Assembly: GCA_964548025.1 (NCBI GenBank)
Contig: CAZJRI010000025.1
Span: 1-46,077 of the forward strand
From: JAHRVQ01 sp964548025
Lineage (GTDB): Bacteria; Pseudomonadota; Gammaproteobacteria; Pseudomonadales; Azotimanducaceae
Length of the DNA: 46,077 nt
Direction: 5' to 3'
In this document: positions 17,032 through 25,632 of the stretch, in pieces
How the letters are laid out: the number at the start of each line of letters is the position of its first letter
How positions within the stretch are numbered: the first letter of the stretch is position 1
Translations under genes and position numbers: made by a program
Notes under the pieces: generated by a model
What the model saw: only the letters and a program-made list of their open reading frames with translations
The model's database searches: none
What the model was told of the DNA's origin: nothing

Positions 17032-18033
17032 ATGAATCGAGCAGTCACACTACCAGGAAGCTGGGCGTCAGTACTGGTTGAATTGTTGACTGAAAAGGGT
17101 TTTTCACCGCAACAGATATTTGCCGACTCGGGTCTGGATGAGAATACGTTGCACGAAGAAAATCCCCAGGTCAGCTACCGGCAGTTACACCGTCTGGAAG
17201 AGAATGCATTGATGCTGACAGGTGACAGAGGGCTTGGCCTTGAACTTGGTGCGAGAGCACGTATTTCACACTTCGGGATGCTTGGTTATGCCATCGCCAG
17301 CGCAGAGAACATCGTGCAGGCCATGGCACTAGGCTCAAGATACTTTGGATTATTCAACTCCGTCGTGGACTTTAGATACAACCTGGATACTGAAGAGCCA
17401 AGCGCCGAAGCCTACTCCAGGGTGCCACTGGGTTCGATGGAACGATTTACTTTTGAAATGGTTATTTCATGCCTTTTTGCTATCGGCCGGTTCCTGCTTG
17501 AAAAACCAGCAGCTTCAGTGCACGTCTCCTTCACTTTCGCTGAACCTCCACACAGTGACCTCTATCAACGTTATTTTCGTTGTCCGATTCAATTCGACGC
17601 GCCTTCAAATGCCATATTTTTTGACAGGGAATACCTGACTCAGCCTTTAAAATTAGCCGACAGTGAAGTTGCAGCCGTTTGCAAACAGCAGTGCGAGCGC
17701 TGGCTCCAGGATACAAATCCAGAAGATGAATTTATCGCAATGGTGCGTGAAGAGATATTAAGAGTACCAGGCAAGTTCCCCAATATCGCTACGGTATCAA
17801 CGGTCCTTCATATCAGCCCACGCACTTTGAGCAGGCGGTTAGCAGAAAGAGGCGCCAGCTATCAGCAGATGCTGGATGATGTGCGACGAGACGTGGCAAT
17901 TGACTACCTGAGGGATACCCAGTTTTCCGTTGAACAGATTGCCCAACTGCTCGATTTCAGTGATTCTGCTAATTTTCGAAAAGCATTTAAAAAATGGACA
18001 GGAAGGGTACCGAACGACTACCGCGCCAGATAG
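17032..18033 (+). CDS. AraC-family transcriptional regulator
   Basis: A 333-residue regulator. Residues about 1-210 form an arabinose-binding-type ligand domain (PF12625-like), with SYRQLHRLEENALMLTGDRGLGLELG and ISHFGMLGYAIASAENIVQA. Residues about 235-330 carry two helix-turn-helix motifs (FPNIATVSTVLHISPRTLSRRLAERGASYQQ and FSVEQIAQLLDFSDSANFRKAFKKWTG). It is convergent with the Baeyer-Villiger monooxygenase gene and shares a bidirectional terminator with it. AraC/XylS regulators control other BVMO genes, such as ChnR for chnB, so it may govern the neighbouring island. That is inference; no site for it was identified. Confidence 0.92.
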   Translation: MNRAVTLPGSWASVLVELLTEKGFSPQQIFADSGLDENTLHEENPQVSYRQLHRLEENALMLTGDRGLGLELGARARISHFGMLGYAIASAENIVQAMALGSRYFGLFNSVVDFRYNLDTEEPSAEAYSRVPLGSMERFTFEMVISCLFAIGRFLLEKPAASVHVSFTFAEPPHSDLYQRYFRCPIQFDAPSNAIFFDREYLTQPLKLADSEVAAVCKQQCERWLQDTNPEDEFIAMVREEILRVPGKFPNIATVSTVLHISPRTLSRRLAERGASYQQMLDDVRRDVAIDYLRDTQFSVEQIAQLLDFSDSANFRKAFKKWTGRVPNDYRAR

Positions 18034-18057
18034 TATTCTCCATGCAGCTCAAACACA

Positions 18058-18089
18058 AAGAAACCTCAGTTATCCGGCTGAGGTTTCTT
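18058..18089. terminator. Bidirectional intrinsic terminator
   Basis: A perfect 12-bp stem, AAGAAACCTCAG (18058-18069) and CTGAGGTTTCTT (18078-18089), has an 8-nt loop. The 3' arm ends in TTTCTTT on the plus strand, and the minus strand reads TTTCTTTGTGTTT. It lies between the convergent AraC and monooxygenase genes and should stop both. Confidence 0.9.
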
Positions 18090-18103
18090 TGAAGCAGGCA
18101 GCA

Positions 18104-19723
18104 TCAACTGATAGCAAATCCCCTGTAACCATTACTTGATACATCAACGAGTTCGCTTCTGAAGTTAACCGCACCCCGCAGATAAATCATGTAACGCAGT
18201 TTGTCATGTCCATCCAGGTTGGAGTTGTAGCCGGTGAACCAGGATTTAGCTGTTGGGATAAGCGTATGTTCATATGCCTCTCTGACACTCGCTTCCCATT
18301 TTTCGTGTGCTTCTTCCGTTGGCACACAAACTGTCTTGCCATTCTCTTCAAGATATTCGATTAACCCACATGCCCAGCCGACAACAGCCTGAATAGCAGG
18401 TGGAAAATTGGATCCATGGGAGGCGCTTTGCGGGCCAGCGAGCGTAAACATATTCGGAAACCCCGGCACTTGAATACCCATATAGGTTTTTGGCCCGTCA
18501 ATCCACTTGTCTGCCAGTTTCTCACCGTTGCTCCCGATAATATCAAAACGATCAAATGCGCCGGTAATTGCATCAAATCCGGTTGCATAAATTATGATAT
18601 CAAACTCATGTTCCTCATCCGCTGTTTTAATACCAGTTTCAGTAATACGTTCAATCGGATTCTTACTCACATCTACAAGACGAACGTTGTCCCGGTTGTA
18701 TTGTTCGTAGTAGTTAGTTTCCAGTGGAACCCTGCGACTTCCAAAGCCATGGTCTTTTGGAATCAGAATATCTGCAACTTCCGGATCATCGATTCGCTCT
18801 CTCGTTTTCTTGGCGACGAATTCTGAAAATTCGGCATTGGCTTCCAGATCCAGGTTCACGTTGTAATAGTTTCCAACCCAAATTCCGAACCCCGGAGATG
18901 CATAAAGTTTCTCCCAAAAAGCATATCGCTCGTCTTCCGGTACATCTGTAGATTTCTCCATAACGGGTATATGCGCAAAGCCGCTCGGAGATGACTGGAT
19001 CATTTCAATATAATCGTCAAAATTAGTCTTGAAATCCTCGTGGGTCTGATCATCTACGGGTGAGTTATGCAGTGGTGCACACCAGTTGGGACGCCTTTGA
19101 AATACAGTTAGCTGATCAACCTTGTCGGCAATTTCCGAAATAATCTGAACACCGGTCGCACCAGTGCCAATAACGGCCACTTTCTTACCCTTTAATACGA
19201 CTTCTTCTTCAGGCCAGTCATAGGTATGAAACGATTCACCTTTAAAATCGTCAATACCATCAATACGAGGCAGTGTTGGCGCAGAAAGCAATCCAATCGC
19301 AGTACAAAGGTAGCGCGCGGTCAAGGTGCGCCCATTCTCAAGCTCCACCTGCCAAAGAAGTGTCTCTTCGTCGTAGCGAGCTGTATTCACTTTACAGTTA
19401 AACTGCATATGGTCACGAATATCTAACTTGTCGATCACATAATTCAGATACCGCAGCGTTTCAGGCTGCCCGGCATAATGTTCTGACCACTTCCATCCAT
19501 CAAAAATTTCTTTCGAGAAGGTATAACCATAGGAGTAACTTTCTGAATCAAATCGGCATCCGGGGTAACGATTTTTGTTCCAGGTGCCGCCCGGCCGTGT
19601 AGCCGCCTCGACGATTGTGGCATTCATCCCCATTTCCAAAGCCTTGTGTAGCATATAGATACCAGTGACACCAGCGCCGATGATGACGATATCGTGCATC
19701 TCTTTTTTATCCTCTTCCGTCAT
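18104..19723 (-). CDS. Flavin-containing Baeyer-Villiger monooxygenase
   Basis: A 539-residue FAD/NADPH enzyme that inserts oxygen next to a ketone to give an ester or lactone. It has two Rossmann motifs, IIGAGVTG (about 14-21) for FAD and VIGTGATG (184-191) for NADPH. Between them is the BVMO fingerprint FxGxxxHxxxW at Phe160, Gly162, His166 and Trp170. QRRPNW supplies the conserved arginine region, and IIYATGFDAITGAF is the typical late motif. Its length matches cyclohexanone-monooxygenase-type BVMOs. It is transcribed away from the MaoC-led operon across a 271-nt region that holds a palindromic operator. Ketone substrate unknown. Confidence 0.93.
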   Translation of the reverse strand: MTEEDKKEMHDIVIIGAGVTGIYMLHKALEMGMNATIVEAATRPGGTWNKNRYPGCRFDSESYSYGYTFSKEIFDGWKWSEHYAGQPETLRYLNYVIDKLDIRDHMQFNCKVNTARYDEETLLWQVELENGRTLTARYLCTAIGLLSAPTLPRIDGIDDFKGESFHTYDWPEEEVVLKGKKVAVIGTGATGVQIISEIADKVDQLTVFQRRPNWCAPLHNSPVDDQTHEDFKTNFDDYIEMIQSSPSGFAHIPVMEKSTDVPEDERYAFWEKLYASPGFGIWVGNYYNVNLDLEANAEFSEFVAKKTRERIDDPEVADILIPKDHGFGSRRVPLETNYYEQYNRDNVRLVDVSKNPIERITETGIKTADEEHEFDIIIYATGFDAITGAFDRFDIIGSNGEKLADKWIDGPKTYMGIQVPGFPNMFTLAGPQSASHGSNFPPAIQAVVGWACGLIEYLEENGKTVCVPTEEAHEKWEASVREAYEHTLIPTAKSWFTGYNSNLDGHDKLRYMIYLRGAVNFRSELVDVSSNGYRGFAIS

Positions 19724-19870
19724 ACAGATCTTTCCTCTTGTTGAGTATTTATTTCAGGGGATTTGGCATCGTATTCTCATTTTGTCTACAGGTACCATCA
19801 AGGTTGGAATTCGCCAATGTAGGGTTAATTCCTGCCAATCTCCGCAGAATGTTAAAAATAGAAAACAGGA

Positions 19871-19900
19871 TTGCTTTATGATAGTACGTATGCGTACTAT
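19871..19900 (+). promoter_or_regulatory. Candidate promoter of the MaoC-led operon, overlapped by the palindrome
   Basis: TTGCTT at 19871-19876 and TACTAT at 19895-19900 are separated by 18 nt and could serve as -35 and -10 hexamers for the plus-strand operon that starts at 19995. The palindrome at 19881-19900 covers the spacer and -10, so binding there would block transcription. The -35 is only a moderate match. Confidence 0.5.
19881..19900. promoter_or_regulatory. 20-bp palindromic operator, copy 1
   Basis: A perfect 8-4-8 inverted repeat, arms ATAGTACG and CGTACTAT around TATG. It lies in the divergent region between the monooxygenase (start 158 nt away) and the MaoC-led operon (start 95 nt away). 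Read in reverse complement it matches the element at 32802-32821 at 19 of 20 bases. The cognate regulator is not identified. Confidence 0.85.
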
Positions 19901-19994
19901 ATATTAATTATCAATTTTCTGAAGAGATCCAGATAGATCACCGACAGGAAACCACAAAGAATCTTTCAGGCAAATAACGAAGCAGGAATAAACC

Positions 19995-20846
19995 ATGGCA
20001 CAAGACAACCTCAGCTCAGATCTGGTCGGTGTTACCTTCGATCCCGTCAGCATTTCCTGGACAGAAAAAGACACAATGCTCTATGCACTGGGTGTAGGAG
20101 CCAAACCATCGGGCGAACTCGACTTCCTCTACGAAGGCAAAGGTCCCCTGGTGCTGCCCACCTATGCTGTGATTCCCGGAATGCGTGCGCTCGGGAATAT
20201 CGGTCAGGCAGTAAAGTTAAAAATTCAACGCCTGCTCCATGGTGAGCAGGGAATTGAGTTATTGCGTCCCTTACCCGCCAAAGCAGATATCACCTTGAAT
20301 AGTCATATATCCGAAGTCTGGGACAAGGGTAAAGCCGGGGTTATCGGTGTAACAGCAGAAGCTGTCGACGACGATGGTCCCCTATTCAGATCCCACGCTA
20401 CCCTTTTTTATCTGGGTGGCGGCGATTTTGGTGGCGAGCCCGGACCTTCTACCAAAGACAAAAACATACCCCCGGCACGAGAACCGGACATTGTTGTCGA
20501 ACACCAGACACAGGAAGAACAGGGTGCACTCTATCGACTCTCCGGAGATCGGGTTGCGCTGCACATTGATCCCGCATTCGCCCAGAAAGCCGGTTACGAC
20601 AAACCCTTTATGCACGGCCTCTGCACCTATGGTTTTGTCGGCAGAGCAATTCTCTCAGGGTTATGTGATGGGGATCCAACCAGATTTAAATCCATGAGCG
20701 GCAGGTTTGCCGAGCGGGTTCAATTCGAGGACAGGATAATTACCAGAATGTGGATCACAGCTCCCGGTGAAGCTGTCATCCAGGCAGAAAATCAGGATGG
20801 CGTTGTGGTTCTGTCACAAGCATCGGCCACCTTTAACGATAGCTGA
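19995..20846 (+). CDS. MaoC-like (hydratase 2) double hotdog protein, copy 1
   Basis: A 283-residue protein related to the (R)-specific 2-enoyl-CoA hydratase of multifunctional enzyme type 2. The N-terminal half is a non-catalytic hotdog domain (YEGKGPLVLPTYAVIPGM, LLHGEQGIELLRPLP). The C-terminal half carries the hydratase-2 segment LSGDRVALHIDP, with Asp185 and His190 as the catalytic dyad, then AGYDKPFMHGLCTYGF. The Asn of the usual GDxNPLH motif is Val here and also in the paralogue at 33473. AGGA lies seven bases before the ATG. It leads a six-gene operon. It should hydrate an enoyl-CoA in a beta-oxidation-type route. Confidence 0.9.
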   Translation: MAQDNLSSDLVGVTFDPVSISWTEKDTMLYALGVGAKPSGELDFLYEGKGPLVLPTYAVIPGMRALGNIGQAVKLKIQRLLHGEQGIELLRPLPAKADITLNSHISEVWDKGKAGVIGVTAEAVDDDGPLFRSHATLFYLGGGDFGGEPGPSTKDKNIPPAREPDIVVEHQTQEEQGALYRLSGDRVALHIDPAFAQKAGYDKPFMHGLCTYGFVGRAILSGLCDGDPTRFKSMSGRFAERVQFEDRIITRMWITAPGEAVIQAENQDGVVVLSQASATFNDS

Positions 20847-20873
20847 AGGCTGATCACAAGAACTGGAGGGATC

Positions 20874-21659
20874 ATGAATTTTCAGGAGCGAATGAAAGGC
20901 CAACAGATTGATAATGGCACCTGGCACTACCAACTAGAAAAAGAGCTAAATGGTGGTTTTGGTGGCACCAATGGAGGCGTACTCGCAGCAATCTGTGTAA
21001 ACGCTGCACGCAGTGCATCACCCGGACGTCGTCCGATTGGCCTTGATGCACGCTTTATCCGGGGTTTCAGACCGGGACTCGCTAAAGTGATCCCCACTGT
21101 TTTGAATGAAGGCCGAACCCTGTCAACGGTCAGTGTGGACATCATCAATGAAGCGGGTAAATTGACAACCCGGGGCACTGTCTCATTAGTCAACACTGAA
21201 ACTCTCGCTGATATTGAATCAGTACCAGAGGATAATTTTTCAGTCGATGAGCTAAAGCCACTTGCAGAGGGTAAAATCTGGCGCGAGCCACCTCGCCAGG
21301 AAATTCCATTAATCAAGACATTCAGCCCACGGTTCCTGGGTAAAACCACGCGCGGTACGGCAACTGCCGTGGATACAATCTGGGACGAGGCAGATACGCT
21401 TGCTGAAGCCTGCTGCATCACCGCTGATATTTCGGTTGGGCCACCGGTTGCAGCGGCACTGGCTGGCAAACCCCTTGCTATTCCCAACCCGGACCTGTCT
21501 CTTCGTTTCAACAGCATAGATACCAACCCCTCCTCTCTAGTATCAATCTGTCGCCTGGAAGTGCTGAGAGAAGGGAATGCCACAACAAGGCTGGAAGTTC
21601 GGGATGGTATTGACCTCGTCGCGGTAGGCATCTCTACAACAACCTGCCTTAAGTCATGA
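20874..21659 (+). CDS. TesB-like acyl-CoA thioesterase family protein
   Basis: A 261-residue double-hotdog protein. The N-terminal hotdog (about 1-110) has GGFGGTNGGVLAAICVNAA and ARFIRGFRPGLAKVIPTVLNEGRTLSTVSVDIINE. The C-terminal hotdog (about 140-260) has DTIWDEADTLAEACCITADISV and PNPDLSLRFNS. This two-domain layout resembles TesB/acyl-CoA thioesterase II. A strong GGAGGG site precedes the ATG, 27 nt after the MaoC gene. It may release CoA from stalled or end-product thioesters in the operon's pathway. The catalytic residues were not all identified. Confidence 0.78.
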   Translation: MNFQERMKGQQIDNGTWHYQLEKELNGGFGGTNGGVLAAICVNAARSASPGRRPIGLDARFIRGFRPGLAKVIPTVLNEGRTLSTVSVDIINEAGKLTTRGTVSLVNTETLADIESVPEDNFSVDELKPLAEGKIWREPPRQEIPLIKTFSPRFLGKTTRGTATAVDTIWDEADTLAEACCITADISVGPPVAAALAGKPLAIPNPDLSLRFNSIDTNPSSLVSICRLEVLREGNATTRLEVRDGIDLVAVGISTTTCLKS

Positions 21660-21669
21660 GGGCCATCTG

Positions 21670-22761
21670 ATGAATAAGATGGCCCGTGCAATGGCTCTCA
21701 CCTCGCCGGGAAAGCTTGAACCCGTTGATCTATCCATACCGGATATCGACGCTGATTCTGCCCTTCTGCGTATAGAAGCGTGTGGCATCTGTGGAACTGA
21801 TTGTGAGCAATTTGCAACCGGCATGCGCTTGCCTATGCCTCATATTCCAGGACACGAGCCTCTCGGAATAATTGAACAGATTGGTGATAACGCGGCAGTG
21901 AAATGGGGGGTCGACAAGGGAGACCGTGTAGCCGTGGAGACCTTGCTTGCATGTCATATCTGCAACAGATGCCTGTCTGGAGATTACCATCTATGCGCGC
22001 AGCGTCAGGTCTACTCGACCATACCCATTTCTGAAGCACACGGTCTGTGGGGTGCCTACGCCGACTACATGATACTGGACAGCAGAAGTATCGTGCACAA
22101 GATGGACAAATCGATTCCCGCAGAAATTGCCGTCATGTACAACCCACTCGGTGCAGGATTCAGATGGGCTGTCGAAATTCCGGAAACCGGATTCTCTGAA
22201 AGCATCCTGATCATGGGACCCGGTCAACGGGGTTTGGCTGCTGTTATCGCAGCGAAAGCCGCAGGTGCCGGTAAAATCATTGTCACCGGCCTGGCAGCGG
22301 ATGCGAACAAATTGGCCCTGGCCAAAAAATTTGGCGCAACCCATATCATCGATGTTGAAAATGAAGATCTGCGATCACGGATAAAAGATATTACTGAAGC
22401 GACGGGTGTAGATATTGTGCTGGACGTAACACCCAATGCGACAAATCCTATAGGAGATGCAATCAATGCAGTTCGAGCAGGTGGTCGTATCGTGCTGGCA
22501 GGTGTAAAAGGATTCAAACCTGTACCTGAGTTTGTATCAGACAAAGTTGTCTTTAAGGAAATCAAAATTCTTGGTGCCTTCGGGGTCACTTCGAGCGGGT
22601 ATCGCAAAGCTATCGATCTAATCGAAGATGGCAATGTGCCATTACACCTGATGCACACGCATAACTTTTCAGTTGAAGACGCTGAAACAGCCATTCGTAC
22701 CCTGGCCAGAGAAATCCCAGGCCAGGAGTCTATCCATTCCTGCCTTATACCCGAACGCTGA
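21670..22761 (+). CDS. Zinc-dependent alcohol dehydrogenase (MDR family), copy 1
   Basis: A 363-residue medium-chain dehydrogenase/reductase. The catalytic zinc site is visible in GICGTD (Cys41) and GHEPLG (His62, Glu63). The structural zinc site has four cysteines, 95, 98, 101 and 109, in LACHICNRCLSGDYHLC. The NAD-binding fold has IMGPGQRGLAAV, and GVKGFKPVP and GAFGVTSSGY follow. The start is 10 nt after the thioesterase stop. It is clearly paralogous to the dehydrogenase at 31676-32770, with long identical stretches (NPLGAGFRWAVEIP, TLAREI-GQESIHSCLIPE). Probably it oxidises an alcohol to a ketone or aldehyde; substrate unknown. Confidence 0.92.
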   Translation: MNKMARAMALTSPGKLEPVDLSIPDIDADSALLRIEACGICGTDCEQFATGMRLPMPHIPGHEPLGIIEQIGDNAAVKWGVDKGDRVAVETLLACHICNRCLSGDYHLCAQRQVYSTIPISEAHGLWGAYADYMILDSRSIVHKMDKSIPAEIAVMYNPLGAGFRWAVEIPETGFSESILIMGPGQRGLAAVIAAKAAGAGKIIVTGLAADANKLALAKKFGATHIIDVENEDLRSRIKDITEATGVDIVLDVTPNATNPIGDAINAVRAGGRIVLAGVKGFKPVPEFVSDKVVFKEIKILGAFGVTSSGYRKAIDLIEDGNVPLHLMHTHNFSVEDAETAIRTLAREIPGQESIHSCLIPER

Positions 22762-22785
22762 TTTAATTTGTAACGGAGATTGTCA

Positions 22786-24435
22786 ATGAACCTCGCAAAA
22801 CTTCAGGAGGCTATTGCCGAGGCAATACCCGATGTAGAGTGTTTTGTATTCGGTGAGAAAAGAATTACCTGGAAAACATTCAACGATCGCTCACGACGAC
22901 TGGCGTCTTTCTTTAGATCGAAGGGTATCGGCTTGCATACAGAGCGAGACTCACTTGAAAACTGGCAGTCGGGACATGATCACATTGCCCTCTACCTGCA
23001 TAACTGTAACGAATATCTTGAAAGTATGATGGCGGCGTTCAAATGTCGAGCAAGCTCCGTGAACGTTAACTACCGATATCAAAAGGAAGAGCTGATATAT
23101 CTGCTAAAAGATTCAAAATCTGTTGTTGTAATCTTCCACGCCCGGTTTGCCAACATCATTGACGAGGTTAGAGGTGAATTGGACCATGTTAAATACTGGA
23201 TTCAGGTTGAAGACAGTTCCGACAATCCGCTCCTGGCTGGCTGCCTTGACTACGATGAGATTCTCGCGGAATCGAAAGCTGAACCGATGGACCCCGATTG
23301 CAGCCCTGACGATCTTTTTATTATTTATACAGGAGGCACGACGGGAATGCCCAAAGGGGTGCTCTGGCATCAGAAAGACATTTTTAACGCACTCATTTCA
23401 CAGTACAAGCCGGGTATAACAGAAGCAGAAATTGTAGATAAGGTATTAACAACCCAGAGCAAATCCAATCCTCAAAAAGGTATGCCCTGTGCACCATTTA
23501 TGCATGCTTCCGGTTGCTGTATGTCTCTCNNNNNNNNNNNGTTTATGGGTTGTTGCGTCATTCAGCAGAAGACCACGGATCGATTTGATGCCGCGGAAGT
23601 TTTGACAACGATTGACGAGGAGAGCGTAAATTACCTGACTATTATTGGCGATGCATTTGCATTGCCCCTGCTCGATGAGATGGACAGGGGAGACTATGAC
23701 CTGTCTTCGATGATCGTCGTCAACTCCGGTGGCGCTATCCTGTCTGAAAACAATAAAGCCCGGTTGCAGTCACATATGCCAAATCTGTTGATTCTCGACG
23801 TGCTTGGTTCATCAGAAGCAGGCAGACAGGCTTCCAATTTATCTGTTCCCGGCAAGGTAAAGTCATCAGTCAATTTTGATTTTTCCCCTGGGGCCTGTGT
23901 ACTCAACGACTCTCGTACCGACAAACTTAATACCGGTAGTGATGAAATTGGCTGGGTCGCTCAAAGTGGTCATGTCGCACTGGGATATCTCGATGACAAG
24001 GATAAGACGCAAACAACATTCCCGGTTATCAACAACGTTCGTTACACGGTGCCAGGCGATCGTGCCCGGATTTCTGAAGACGGTTCCATGCACCTGCTGG
24101 GCCGTGAGTCGATAACCATCAATTCCGGTGGTGAAAAGATTTTTGCAGAAGAAGTTGAAGCATCCATAAAATCGCGTACTGAAGTATCCGATGCCCAGGT
24201 TGTGGGCGCCCCAAGCGAAAAGTGGGGCCAGAAAGTTGTAGCGATTGTTTCATTACATAAAGAAGAATCCATAAATACCGAATCCATTCGTCAACATGTG
24301 AAAGAGCAATTGGCCGACTACAAGGCACCCAAGGACGTAATATTTGTCGAGCGCTTGCAACGAAGTCCCAATGGTAAACCCGATTCGAACTGGGCTATCA
24401 ATCTGGTGCAGGAGAAACTGGAGATATCATCATGA
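22786..24435 (+). CDS. AMP-binding acyl-CoA synthetase (interrupted by an assembly gap)
   Basis: A protein of about 549 residues in the ANL superfamily that activates a carboxylic acid with ATP and CoA. The P-loop reads FIIYTGGTTGMPKG. DVLGSSEAG, GDRARISEDGSMHLLGRESITINSGGEKIFAEEVE and the C-terminal lysine in SPNGKPD are the other core motifs. The ATG at 22786 has GGAG seven bases upstream and is preferred to an in-frame TTG at 22780. Eleven Ns at 23530-23540 fall near codon 249, but the frame is kept across them, so the gap estimate may be close to correct. It is the fourth gene of the MaoC-led operon and overlaps the next gene by ATGA. Confidence 0.9.
   Translation: MNLAKLQEAIAEAIPDVECFVFGEKRITWKTFNDRSRRLASFFRSKGIGLHTERDSLENWQSGHDHIALYLHNCNEYLESMMAAFKCRASSVNVNYRYQKEELIYLLKDSKSVVVIFHARFANIIDEVRGELDHVKYWIQVEDSSDNPLLAGCLDYDEILAESKAEPMDPDCSPDDLFIIYTGGTTGMPKGVLWHQKDIFNALISQYKPGITEAEIVDKVLTTQSKSNPQKGMPCAPFMHASGCCMSLXXXXFMGCCVIQQKTTDRFDAAEVLTTIDEESVNYLTIIGDAFALPLLDEMDRGDYDLSSMIVVNSGGAILSENNKARLQSHMPNLLILDVLGSSEAGRQASNLSVPGKVKSSVNFDFSPGACVLNDSRTDKLNTGSDEIGWVAQSGHVALGYLDDKDKTQTTFPVINNVRYTVPGDRARISEDGSMHLLGRESITINSGGEKIFAEEVEASIKSRTEVSDAQVVGAPSEKWGQKVVAIVSLHKEESINTESIRQHVKEQLADYKAPKDVIFVERLQRSPNGKPDSNWAINLVQEKLEISS
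23530..23540. other. Assembly gap (11 N)
   Basis: Eleven consecutive N inside the acyl-CoA synthetase. Flanking residues (CCMSL before, FMGCCVIQQ after) read in one frame, which is consistent with a few missing codons. Confidence 0.95.
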
Positions 24436-25523
24436 ATTTTGAATTTTCAGAGAGTCAGGAAATTCTGAGAGATCAGGCAAAATCGTTTCTTCAGGACAAA
24501 TCGGTTACCAAAAAAAGCAGAAGCATTCTCGAAGGAGAATCTGACCCAGGTGATGATCTGTTTGACGAAATGGTGCAACTCGGTTGGGTTGGAGCAACTA
24601 TTCCTGAGGCATATGGCGGTTCAGGATTGGGAAAGCTCGAGCTTTGTGTGCTGGCTGAAGAAATGGGCCGGTCGCTATTGCCCACAGCGTTTTCAACTTC
24701 TGTCTATCTCGCAACCGAAGCACTGCTGTTGGCCGGTTCCGAATCTCAGAAGAAGGAATATCTACCCCGACTTGCCAGCGGTGAACTAACGGGGACATTC
24801 GCTGTTTCAGAGAGTGCTGACATGCCAACCCCTGACAGCCTGAAGGTAAAGTGTATTGATGGCATTGTTACCGGCACCAAGATGCCGGTGCCGGATGGCA
24901 TGACTGCAGATATTGCTATCGTGAGCTGTAGCAATGGTTGGTATCTCGTCGATCTGAATGACGAAGGTGTAGTACGACGAGAACTGGTCTCTCTTGATCC
25001 GGGCAGGTCCCAGGCTGAAATAATATTTCACGATGCATCTGCACAGCCCTTAGGGAACCCGGATGAAGGATGGCAACTCACTGAGTCGCTGCTCGATCGC
25101 GCGGCAGTTCTTTATTCGTTTGAACAGGTAGGCGGCGCACTGGCATGTCTCGATATGGCTAAAGACTATGCGCTAAACCGATATGCATTTGGTCGTTCAA
25201 TAGCGACCTATCAGGCAATCAAACACAAACTGGCAAATATGTACGTTGCAGCGACACTGGCAAGATCAAATTGCTACTATGGCGCCTCGGCCCTCGATAC
25301 TGATTCGCCGGAATTACCACTTGCTGCAGCCACAGCGAGAGTGAGTGCAACCGACGCATTCGATGAATGCAGCGAGGAGAATATACAGACCCATGGTGGC
25401 ATGGGATTTACCTGGGACTTTGACTGCCACCTGTACTATCGCCGTTGCAGGAACCTTGCTGCCAACGTAGGCCATCGCTTTTATTGGGAAGATCGACTTA
25501 TCTCACAGCTTCAGTCGAGGTAA
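24432..25523 (+). CDS. Acyl-CoA dehydrogenase family protein, short subunit type
   Basis: A 363-residue flavoprotein of the acyl-CoA dehydrogenase fold. The N-terminal helical domain has ESQEILRDQAKSFL and GWVGATIPEAYGGSGLG. A middle beta domain follows. The C-terminal helices contain RYAFGRSIATYQAIKHKLA and ENIQTHGGMGFTWDFDCHLYYRR. Sequence overlap with the synthetase stop (ATGA) indicates translational coupling. With the larger dehydrogenase next door it resembles the alpha2beta2 enzymes of steroid side-chain degradation (for example ChsE4-ChsE5), in which two different subunits form one FAD site. Heteromer formation is inferred from pairing, not shown. Confidence 0.9.
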   Translation: MNFEFSESQEILRDQAKSFLQDKSVTKKSRSILEGESDPGDDLFDEMVQLGWVGATIPEAYGGSGLGKLELCVLAEEMGRSLLPTAFSTSVYLATEALLLAGSESQKKEYLPRLASGELTGTFAVSESADMPTPDSLKVKCIDGIVTGTKMPVPDGMTADIAIVSCSNGWYLVDLNDEGVVRRELVSLDPGRSQAEIIFHDASAQPLGNPDEGWQLTESLLDRAAVLYSFEQVGGALACLDMAKDYALNRYAFGRSIATYQAIKHKLANMYVAATLARSNCYYGASALDTDSPELPLAAATARVSATDAFDECSEENIQTHGGMGFTWDFDCHLYYRRCRNLAANVGHRFYWEDRLISQLQSR

Positions 25524-25632
25524 ACGCAGTGAAGACCAATCAAACAATTAATACAGCGAATCAACCCGATGATCGTTGAACAGCAGACAGAATCAGATTA
25601 TTGCAGTCAACCTGAATTACCAAGGCGCAATC

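Noticed and set aside
20927..21691. Long minus-strand frame (254 residues) opposite the thioesterase
   Set aside because: It mirrors the plus-strand thioesterase, which has family motifs and a strong ribosome-binding site; the minus frame has low-complexity Ser/Arg content.
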